A stretch of 8,256 nt of DNA from an uncultured Eubacteriales bacterium (lineage in GTDB: Bacteria; Bacillota; Clostridia; Christensenellales; Aristaeellaceae), in assembly GCA_900548125.1 (NCBI GenBank), contig URJN01000088.1:1-8256 (forward strand). The letters run 5' to 3'. How positions within the stretch are numbered: the first letter of the stretch is position 1; each line of letters opens with the position of its first letter. The notes under the pieces were generated by a model. It was not told where the DNA came from and made no database searches. It saw only the letters and a list, made by a program, of their open reading frames with translations. The position numbers and the translations under genes were made by a program. Of the stretch, positions 1 through 6,194 are shown piece by piece.

Positions 1-1263
1 GGCGGCGATGGAGCGCGTGGCGACCAACTCATATTCCGCCGTTCCGTTGTTTTCCGAATAGAAGGTCAGGATGCCCATGACGTCGCCGGCGTTAATCGGC
101 GCACGGAATTCGCGCGTCCACTGAATCGAGGAAACCTGATTGAAATTCTCGCGCAGCAGGTCGATGGTTTCTTTTCTGCCGACGATGGTCATGTTCTTCG
201 TTTCGTCAACGGCACGGATGCCCAGCGTCAATTCGCCGTGCAGGGCGTCGTCGGTCGCAAAGCCCGTGATGTCGATTACGCGTGGATCTTCCGCATAGAG
301 CGATTCCGGACTGATGGACTCAATCTGCGTATAGCCGTATTCAAACAGACGCTTGGTATCCTCGTAGCGGCGCGAATCGCCGTCGTAGAGGACGACGGAA
401 ATCAGATTGATGCCGTTTTTCGTCGCCGAGCCGATAAAGCAGTAACCTGCCGCGAGCGTATAACCGGTCTTGATGCCGGTTGCGTAGCGGTAGTAGGAGG
501 TTTCGTTTTCCGAATTGAGGATGGCGGTGCTGCCGACGATGGTTCGGCGGGGATGAGCGGCGCGTCCGTCCGCGGTCTGCGTGGCGGGCAGCTCATAGGA
601 AGTCTGCGAAACGATCGAGGCAAACTGCGGGTTCTGCATCGCGGCGCGGGCGATGATTGCCAAATCGCGTGCGGTGGTATAGTGATTGTCGTCATGCACG
701 CCGGACGGATTGGTGAAATGCGTATTCGCCGAGCAGCCGAGCATCTGCGCAGTCTGGTTCATCAGGTCGGCGAAATTCTCAATGCTTCCGGAAAGATATT
801 CCGCAATGGCGTTGGCGGCTTCATTGCCCGAACGGATGAGCATGACGGAAATCAGGTCCAGCATGGGCACCTGCTCCCCGGCGGACAGGGGAATGGTCTG
901 ATACGTCGGCGGAACGAGATCGATGGCGTTTTGCGAAACGGTGACGATATCGTTGTCGAGGTCAGCCATTTGCAGGGCGATGTAGCCGGTGAGAACCTTG
1001 GTCGTAGAAGCGGGATACATAATCTCGTCCGCGTTTTTTTCAAAAAGCACCTCGCCGGAATCCGCTTCGATGAGGATTGCGCTGTGCGCGTAAAGCATAT
1101 CCTCATCGAGTATCTCCGGATGGTTTTTATCCCATGCGATCGCATCCGGCGGAAGCGTCGGAGCGACAAAACGCTGTGCTTCCGAATCCTCCGCCAAAGC
1201 GGGCAGACAGCATGATATCAGGAGCGCCGCGCACAGGAGCAGCGCGAGAAGGCGTTGGGGCAA
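1..1263 (-). CDS. dacA: D-alanyl-D-alanine carboxypeptidase (PBP5/DacA-DacF family), 3' end beyond window
   Basis: Serine peptidase (S11 family) that removes the terminal D-Ala from peptidoglycan pentapeptides outside the membrane and so limits cross-linking. The 421 codons in the window read without a stop. Residues 1-24 form a signal peptide with a leucine-rich core and a PALA cleavage site. All three penicillin-binding motifs are present: STTK at 86-89 (S86 nucleophile, K89 base), SGN at 145-147 and KTG at 265-267. A PBP5-type C-terminal beta domain follows from about residue 325. The C-terminal membrane anchor typical of the family should lie past the left edge. The start is TTG, chosen because GGAGGG (1270-1275) sits 6 nt upstream and the signal peptide begins directly after it; no ATG fits. 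It is divergent from the response regulator gene. DacA and DacF cannot be separated on this evidence; the symbol is a family label. Confidence 0.93.
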   Translation of the reverse strand, partial: MPQRLLALLLCAALLISCCLPALAEDSEAQRFVAPTLPPDAIAWDKNHPEILDEDMLYAHSAILIEADSGEVLFEKNADEIMYPASTTKVLTGYIALQMADLDNDIVTVSQNAIDLVPPTYQTIPLSAGEQVPMLDLISVMLIRSGNEAANAIAEYLSGSIENFADLMNQTAQMLGCSANTHFTNPSGVHDDNHYTTARDLAIIARAAMQNPQFASIVSQTSYELPATQTADGRAAHPRRTIVGSTAILNSENETSYYRYATGIKTGYTLAAGYCFIGSATKNGINLISVVLYDGDSRRYEDTKRLFEYGYTQIESISPESLYAEDPRVIDITGFATDDALHGELTLGIRAVDETKNMTIVGRKETIDLLRENFNQVSSIQWTREFRAPINAGDVMGILTFYSENNGTAEYELVATRSIAA

Positions 1264-1309
1264 AGTGTTCCCTCCGTAAATCAATGGTTGAAACTGAGCA
1301 TACATGTTT

Positions 1310-1338
1310 ATCATACCACTATTTGACGGAAATGTACA
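1310..1338 (-). promoter_or_regulatory. Predicted sigma-A type promoter for the carboxypeptidase gene
   Basis: Read on the minus strand, a TGTACA box (1333-1338, 4 of 6 matches to the -35 consensus) is followed after 17 nt by TATGAT (1310-1315, 5 of 6 matches to the -10 consensus). Transcription would begin near 1303, giving a leader of about 40 nt before the TTG start at 1263. Assigned by eye from consensus only. Confidence 0.5.
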
Positions 1339-1345
1339 GCGTCAA
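1323..1345. promoter_or_regulatory. Inverted repeat, possible operator in the dacA/response-regulator intergenic region
   Basis: TTGACG (1323-1328) and CGTCAA (1340-1345) form a perfect 6-bp inverted repeat around an 11-nt centre. The centre contains the TGTACA box proposed as the dacA -35 element, so a protein bound here would cover that promoter. The 17-nt distance between the half-site starts is less than two helical turns. Binding by the neighbouring response regulator is only a guess; OmpR-family proteins usually prefer direct repeats. Confidence 0.3.
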
Positions 1346-1454
1346 TCCGGTGTTTCAGCGGGCGTCTGCGGGCGGAAATGTTGCGAAGGTATGTCGCTTC
1401 TGTTTCAGAAAAACGGAATTGTTACAAAAAGGACTGAAAAATATGTCATACGGC

Positions 1455-1484
1455 TTGATTTTTGTTGCCGGTATGCGGTAAAAT
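1455..1484 (+). promoter_or_regulatory. Predicted sigma-A type promoter for the response-regulator operon
   Basis: TTGATT (1455-1460, 4 of 6 matches) and TAAAAT (1479-1484, 5 of 6 matches) are separated by 18 nt in an A/T-rich patch directly upstream of the operon. The expected start of transcription near 1491 leaves a leader of about 50 nt before the ATG at 1541. This is the only good promoter-like pair I find in the plus-strand upstream region. Confidence 0.5.
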
Positions 1485-1540
1485 AAAACCATAATGATGC
1501 GTTTTTTACGCTGCACGCATATGAGGAGTGTTTAGAGAGC

Positions 1541-2236
1541 ATGGCGAAGAGAATTCTGCTGGTGGATGACGAACCCTTGATTCTCAAGGGTCTTAAATAT
1601 AGCCTTGAACAGGACGGATATGAGACCGATTCCGCGATGGACGGCGAGGAAGCGCTTGCCAAGTTCGAAAGCGGCGAGTACGACCTGATTCTGCTGGATG
1701 TGATGCTTCCGGGCGTGGACGGCATCGAGGTCTGCCAGCGCATCCGCGAGCACAGCAATGTGCCGATTATCATGCTGACCGCCAAGGGCGAGGATATGGA
1801 CAAGATTCTCGGTCTGGAATACGGCGCGGACGATTATATGACTAAGCCCTTCAATATTCTGGAGGTCAAGGCGCGGATTAAATCCATCTTCCGCCGCAGT
1901 CAGCCGCATCAGGAAGCGCACGAGGAAAAGCGTGTGATTCGCGTACACGATTTGGAGGTCAACTGTCAGAACCGAACCGTGACCCTCGGCGGTCAGCCGG
2001 TTCGCCTGACTGCCAAGGAGTTTGACCTGCTTCAGCTGCTCATCAATCACCGCGGCAAGGTATACAGCCGCGAAGCCCTGCTTGAAACGGTCTGGAAATA
2101 CGATTACATGGGCGATATGCGCACGGTAGACGTCCATATCCGCCGCCTGCGCGAGAAAATCGAGCGGGACAGCGCCGGACCGGAGTTCATTATGACCAAG
2201 TGGGGAGTGGGTTACTATTTCACCGACAAGGATTAA
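1541..2236 (+). CDS. OmpR/PhoB-family response regulator (WalR/PhoP-like)
   Basis: Cytoplasmic transcription factor switched by phosphorylation from the kinase encoded next to it. The 231 residues match the usual family length. The receiver domain (about 3-118) has the acidic pair D9-D10, phospho-acceptor D53 in the LLDVMLPG motif, T80 and K102 of the KPF motif. A winged-helix DNA-binding domain follows (about 132-228), with the recognition-helix region TVDVHIRRLREKI and the C-terminal GVGYYF wing. GAGGAG (1523-1528) lies 12 nt before the ATG, a little far; a weaker purine tract (AGAGAG) is nearer. It is the first gene of a five-gene cluster. The wording of both domains resembles clostridial WalR/VicR-like regulators, but the partner kinase lacks the PAS domain of WalK, so I give no gene symbol. 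Confidence 0.95.
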   Translation: MAKRILLVDDEPLILKGLKYSLEQDGYETDSAMDGEEALAKFESGEYDLILLDVMLPGVDGIEVCQRIREHSNVPIIMLTAKGEDMDKILGLEYGADDYMTKPFNILEVKARIKSIFRRSQPHQEAHEEKRVIRVHDLEVNCQNRTVTLGGQPVRLTAKEFDLLQLLINHRGKVYSREALLETVWKYDYMGDMRTVDVHIRRLREKIERDSAGPEFIMTKWGVGYYFTDKD

Positions 2237-2261
2237 CCCGTTTCATTCCGTTCGGACGAAG

Positions 2262-3692
2262 ATGCTCGTTGCTTTCCTGCTGGTCATCGGCGCGGCGTTT
2301 TATCTGGTGGCGTTCTCGACGATTCGGCTGGTCGGCGACGCGCTGTTTGACGATACCATCCGCGCGCATATGAATAAGGTCAGGACGTTATCCGTAACGC
2401 TGGGCGAGCGCGTGGAAAGCGACAGTGCCGATGCGTTTTATCAGCGTCTTTTACAGGCGGCCAGCCAGAGCGGCGGTCGCCTTTTGGTCGTCGATACGGA
2501 CGGAAAGGTGACGTATGACACATTCGGCGAACGCTGCGGTACGCTGCTTTCCCTTGCGGAGGTGCGTACTGTTCTGCGCGGCGAAACGGATGGGGATTAC
2601 GGCTTTCATCTGCAAGTCGGCGCGGGCAAGACGCAGACGCCGTCCATTCTGGACAGCTTCACCGGACGCGACATCAGCCGTGTCTGGGTCGGCTGCTTTA
2701 CTGCGCCGCTGGAGGCGGACGGGCGGCGTGTCGGCGTGCTGATTCTGCTTTCCGGCGTACAGGAAACGGTCGATTCGCTGATTTCCGTGCGCGACCGCAT
2801 GGTCGGTATTTTCCTGCTGGCTCTTGCCGTCGTGCTGGTGCTGGCGGGGCTGATTTCCCGCATCGTGACCAAGCCGGTCAGAGAGCTTTCCGACGGCATT
2901 GAGCGCATGAGCAAGGGCGATTATGAGCATCGCGTCCATGTACAGGGCAGGGGGGAGATGGCGCAGCTTGCCGCCGCCTTTAACCAGATGAGTGAGCAGG
3001 TGCATAACCTCGACGAGGCGCGCAACCAGTTCGTTTCCAATGCGTCCCATGAGCTGAAGACGCCGCTGGCGACCATCAAGATTCTGGTTGAATCCATGAT
3101 GTATCAGGAGGATATGGATCCGCAGCTCCGCGCGGAGTTCCTCTTAGATATCGACAAGGAAATCGACAGGCTGTCCTCGGTCGTCGGCGACCTGCTGACG
3201 CTGGTGCATATCGACAGCCACAAACTGCGCCTGCGTCGGGAAATGATGGTCTTTTCCGACACGGTCAGGGAGACGGTTGCCCGCCTGACGCCGCTGGCGA
3301 AAAAGCGAAAGCAGCAGATTGAAACGCATATTGAAGATGACTGCGAGATGTTTGCCGACCCCGGCAAGCTGGCGCAGGTCTGCTATAACATCATTGAAAA
3401 CGCAATCAAGTATACGCCGGATGGCGGAAAAATCACGGTCTCCCTGCATAAGAGCGGGCGCGACGCCGTTCTGGATATCTCCGATACCGGCGTGGGCATT
3501 CCTGCGGAGGATCTGCCCCATGTCTTTGACCGATTTTATCGGGTGGACAAGGCGCGTTCGCGGGAGACGGGCGGAACCGGATTGGGGCTTTCCATCGTCA
3601 AGCAGATTGTTCGGCTGCATGCCGGCTCGGTCACGGTTGCGTCTGAACCGAACAGGGGAACGACCTTTACCGTGCAGCTGCCGGTGAAATAA
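2262..3692 (+). CDS. Membrane sensor histidine kinase (HAMP-HisKA-HATPase_c)
   Basis: Partner kinase of the preceding regulator. Numbering from the ATG at 2262: first membrane segment about 1-20, extracytoplasmic sensor about 22-172 with a PAS/Cache-like stretch around 73-87 (LLVVDTDGKVTYD), second membrane segment about 180-202, HAMP about 203-255, and dimerisation/phosphotransfer domain with H263 in SNASHELKTP. The ATPase domain shows N380 (N box), DTGVGIP at 408-414 (G1), FDRFYR at 422-427 (F box) and GGTGLGLS at 437-444 (G2). All catalytic motifs are intact. There is no PAS between HAMP and HisKA, unlike WalK. The start is uncertain: from this ATG the protein begins inside the membrane helix with no positive flank and a poor ribosome site. 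The same frame is open back to 2196 and would add a basic segment ending SVRTK, but only ATT codons (2217, 2232) could start it. Confidence 0.93.
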   Translation: MLVAFLLVIGAAFYLVAFSTIRLVGDALFDDTIRAHMNKVRTLSVTLGERVESDSADAFYQRLLQAASQSGGRLLVVDTDGKVTYDTFGERCGTLLSLAEVRTVLRGETDGDYGFHLQVGAGKTQTPSILDSFTGRDISRVWVGCFTAPLEADGRRVGVLILLSGVQETVDSLISVRDRMVGIFLLALAVVLVLAGLISRIVTKPVRELSDGIERMSKGDYEHRVHVQGRGEMAQLAAAFNQMSEQVHNLDEARNQFVSNASHELKTPLATIKILVESMMYQEDMDPQLRAEFLLDIDKEIDRLSSVVGDLLTLVHIDSHKLRLRREMMVFSDTVRETVARLTPLAKKRKQQIETHIEDDCEMFADPGKLAQVCYNIIENAIKYTPDGGKITVSLHKSGRDAVLDISDTGVGIPAEDLPHVFDRFYRVDKARSRETGGTGLGLSIVKQIVRLHAGSVTVASEPNRGTTFTVQLPVK

Positions 3693-3693
3693 A

Positions 3694-3699
3694 AGGAGG
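3694..3699 (+). promoter_or_regulatory. Ribosome binding site deciding a TTG start
   Basis: A perfect AGGAGG stands 10 nt before the TTG at 3710 in the 17-nt gap after the kinase stop codon. It supports TTG rather than any internal ATG, and the encoded KKAII membrane-targeting sequence begins directly after it. Confidence 0.75.
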
Positions 3700-3709
3700 A
3701 CACTCCGTT

Positions 3710-4711
3710 TTGAAAAAAGCGATTATCTGCTCCGCGGCGGCTCTCGCGCTGGTCTTTTTTGCACAGCCGCTCTTTGAGGTCTGTCGAACGCTTGTCAGCA
3801 AAGAAAAACCGGCAGAGTCTCCCGCGGCGGCGCAGAGCCCGACGTTTGAGGAGCAGCTCGGCGTCAAGCAGGAGAGCAGTCTGCTGGATGTGACACTGTA
3901 TTTCCGCTTTGGGGAAACGAATCTGCTCGGCGCATGCTCGGCGCAGCTGGATATGCGGCGGGAGGAAACCGTTGCAGCCAGCATCGTTCAGTCGCTTCTG
4001 GATGGACCGGACGCCGCGCACGACCGCCTGACTGCGCTCTTTCCGCAAGGAACGACGCTCATAGGGGTTGCCAGCGAGGGCGCGACGGCGTTTGTCACGC
4101 TCAGCGAGGCGTTTTTAGGCATACCGGACGGTGCGCCTTCCGATTGGGAGGACAGCGCGGCGTGGCAGAAGGAAGCGACGCTCCGCAGGCGCATGGCGTT
4201 TGAATCCATCGTGCTTGCGCTGACGGAGGAAGGGCGGTATCAGCGCGTTCAGCTCTATGTTGCGGGAAGCGACGACGATATTCCCCAGCGAATCCCGCTG
4301 TACTGGTTTGACCAGTCTGCAACGGATATCAACGTGATGCTTGCCCCGTGCGCAAGGGATGAAAACGCGATGCTGACGCCTCAGCGGACACTGGAACAGA
4401 TTCTTGAGGACTGGCAGAAGCGGGATTGGGGCGCATTGTATGCGTTCCTTCTGCGCGAGGAGGAAATGCCGACGCTCAATCAGTTTGAGGACGATATGCG
4501 GCAGAGGGATATCACCCTGCTTTCCTATGAATTGACGAGCGGAACGGTCAGTCTGAACGGCGAAACCGCGACCGTTGTTCTGAACGCGCAGATTGACGCA
4601 AAGGACGGCGGCGAGGCAAAGCTCACCCGCGAATCCGTTCCGCTCGTTCGTCAGGATGACAACTGGTGCATCAGCCGCAGTACGCTTGAATCGCTGATGG
4701 TGAGGGATTAA
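3710..4711 (+). CDS. Exported or membrane-anchored GerMN-domain protein with C-terminal NTF2-like domain
   Basis: A 333-residue protein. Residues 4-23 are a hydrophobic signal or anchor after two lysines; C25 is not in a proper lipobox, so lipidation is unlikely. A Ser/Pro/Ala-rich linker (about 31-48) leads to a GerMN domain (about 59-188). It begins with the VTLYFRF strand, has a helix with SIVQSLLDGP at 91-100, the GATAFVTLS segment at 124-132, and closes with VQLYVAGSD at 180-188. GerMN domains occur in the spore germination protein GerM and in actinobacterial LpqB; they are thought to be extracytoplasmic, with no known enzymatic activity. The remainder (about 223-333), beginning with a helix containing LEDWQKRDWGALYAFL and ending in VPLVRQDDNWCIS, resembles NTF2-like/DUF4878-type exported domains, a fold-level guess. 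TTG start. It lies 17 nt after the kinase gene, so it is probably cotranscribed, and is a candidate kinase partner. Confidence 0.82.
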   Translation: MKKAIICSAAALALVFFAQPLFEVCRTLVSKEKPAESPAAAQSPTFEEQLGVKQESSLLDVTLYFRFGETNLLGACSAQLDMRREETVAASIVQSLLDGPDAAHDRLTALFPQGTTLIGVASEGATAFVTLSEAFLGIPDGAPSDWEDSAAWQKEATLRRRMAFESIVLALTEEGRYQRVQLYVAGSDDDIPQRIPLYWFDQSATDINVMLAPCARDENAMLTPQRTLEQILEDWQKRDWGALYAFLLREEEMPTLNQFEDDMRQRDITLLSYELTSGTVSLNGETATVVLNAQIDAKDGGEAKLTRESVPLVRQDDNWCISRSTLESLMVRD

Positions 4712-4715
4712 ACCG

Positions 4716-6194
4716 ATGAACAAGAAAAGACTTCTTGCCGCCGCGCTGCTGCTGAGCATGCCGCTTTTAAGCGGATGCAGCAGCATGGTCAGCGAGCGGG
4801 CGATGGAGGATATCTCCGCATTGACGATTGAAGCGGGCGCAGAGGTGCCGATGGAGGACGAATTTGCCGATGAAACCCGACGTGTGACGCTCTATACGCT
4901 TTCGGATAAGCGGAAAACGCTCGTCCCCGTTGTCCGGGAAATCACCTGCGTAAACGAAAAGAGCCTCGCGCAGGCGGCACTGGACACGCTGCTCGATACG
5001 CTCAATTTGGAGGAGGTCGGATCGGGAAAACCGGCGACGGTTGCGCTGTCCTCGGAAATCGCAACGGTCAACCTTCCGGCGCGGTATCGTGTGCTGGAGC
5101 CGCAGGTGCTTTTCGCCGTTCGGCAGGCGGTTGCCAATACGCTCGGCGGGCTGCCCGGCATTTCTTACTGTCAGGTGCTTGTCGGCGGGCGGGAAGAGGG
5201 GCTTGACCTTGGTGCGACGACGCCGGTCGGCACGCTGACCCGCGCGGCTGATTTGGACGTGCGCGCGCTGTATAACCGTTTGGATGACCAGCGGCTCGCG
5301 GGCACGGGCTATACACGGCTGATGACGCTGTATGTTCCGACCGCTGACGGCAGATGGCTCCTGCCCGCCGTGCGCACAGTCGCCTTCAGCGCGGGAGCGG
5401 CTCCGATTGACTGCCTGTATGCCGCGCTTGAGCAGCTGGGCAGCATGGCGCCCGATTCGACGACCGCGCAGGATATGCCCGCGCCGATGGATTATATAGA
5501 AGAAATGCCCGATATTCTGAAGGAAGGCAGCGAAACGGTCATCGAAATCCGCTTTAACGGAGAATTGACGCGGGCGTTGGCAGACAGCGGACTGACGCTG
5601 GGCATTTATGCGGGGATGCTGACCCATACGCTGATGGGCATCGTTCCCGGCGCGGACGGAATACGGCTGATTGTCGCAGGAAAAGAGATCGGCGGCTTTG
5701 CGTCGGAGGATATGCCGAGCGGGCAGGCGATGCAGCTTGAGGGCAGTCTGGCGGTATATGCGGATTTCGCGGGGATGATTGGTGCGCCGGTGACGCTTTA
5801 CCGCGGAAACGGCGAGGGCGGTCTGATTCGCTCGACGGCGGTATTGGCAAGCGGCGAAGCCGAAAACCCGCGTGCCGTGCTGGAGGCGTGGATGGAGCAG
5901 AACGGATATGCCAAGAGCGATGTGCTTGCCGTCAGCACGGAGGAGAAGAACGTAATCGTCCATCTCTCCGCGTCGCTGGGAAAAGCTCTTGAGGGCATGG
6001 ACGATGTGCAGGTGCGGACGGCGGTTTATGCGATGGTCAACACGCTGACGCAGGGACGCGCACAGCAGGGCGTGATTTTCTTCTTTGACGGCAAACAGCT
6101 GGGCGAGCTGGCAGGCGGGCTGAGCATGCGCGGCAGACTGGTGCGCAACCCGGGAATGGTGGTGGAAAGCGATGGATCAATGGGCGTTTTTTGA
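4716..6194 (+). CDS. Lipoprotein with three GerMN-like units
   Basis: A 492-residue predicted lipoprotein. The signal peptide has KKR, a hydrophobic core and the lipobox LLSGC with C21 as the acylation site, followed by SSM. Three GerMN-like units follow: about 56-157 (VTLYTLSD ... QVLVGG), about 202-324 (MTLYVPTADG ... IRLIVAGKE) and about 358-468 (VTLYRGNGEG ... GVIFFFDGK). Each starts with a TLY strand followed by a turn and a V-R or similar strand, carries a central ATVNL, VIEIRF or NVIVHL strand, then a helix rich in small residues and a closing hydrophobic strand. The second and third are the most diverged. GAGGGA (4702-4707) lies 8 nt before the ATG and overlaps the end of the previous gene, whose stop is 4 nt upstream, so translation is probably coupled. 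It would sit on the outer face of the membrane, where it could touch the kinase sensor. No beta-propeller like that of LpqB is seen. Confidence 0.8.
   Translation: MNKKRLLAAALLLSMPLLSGCSSMVSERAMEDISALTIEAGAEVPMEDEFADETRRVTLYTLSDKRKTLVPVVREITCVNEKSLAQAALDTLLDTLNLEEVGSGKPATVALSSEIATVNLPARYRVLEPQVLFAVRQAVANTLGGLPGISYCQVLVGGREEGLDLGATTPVGTLTRAADLDVRALYNRLDDQRLAGTGYTRLMTLYVPTADGRWLLPAVRTVAFSAGAAPIDCLYAALEQLGSMAPDSTTAQDMPAPMDYIEEMPDILKEGSETVIEIRFNGELTRALADSGLTLGIYAGMLTHTLMGIVPGADGIRLIVAGKEIGGFASEDMPSGQAMQLEGSLAVYADFAGMIGAPVTLYRGNGEGGLIRSTAVLASGEAENPRAVLEAWMEQNGYAKSDVLAVSTEEKNVIVHLSASLGKALEGMDDVQVRTAVYAMVNTLTQGRAQQGVIFFFDGKQLGELAGGLSMRGRLVRNPGMVVESDGSMGVF

Noticed and set aside
238..1215. Plus-strand open frame of 325 codons opposite the carboxypeptidase gene
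   Set aside because: Its predicted product is Arg/Gly/Val-rich with no domain pattern, and the opposite strand has a complete penicillin-binding-protein signature. It is an antisense shadow in GC-rich DNA.
1077..1486. Plus-strand open frames running from the carboxypeptidase 5' end into the intergenic region
   Set aside because: They cover the promoter zone and the signal peptide coding region of the opposite gene, and the products have low-complexity, non-protein-like composition.
1521..1535. Four-codon ORF (MRSV) just before the response regulator
   Set aside because: Its ATG overlaps the ribosome site of the real gene, it has no ribosome site of its own, and four codons give no evidence of coding.
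4767..5963. Minus-strand open frame of 398 codons opposite the GerMN lipoprotein gene
   Set aside because: The product is very rich in Arg, His and Gln without any recognisable motif, while the plus strand encodes a lipobox and GerMN units with a good ribosome site.
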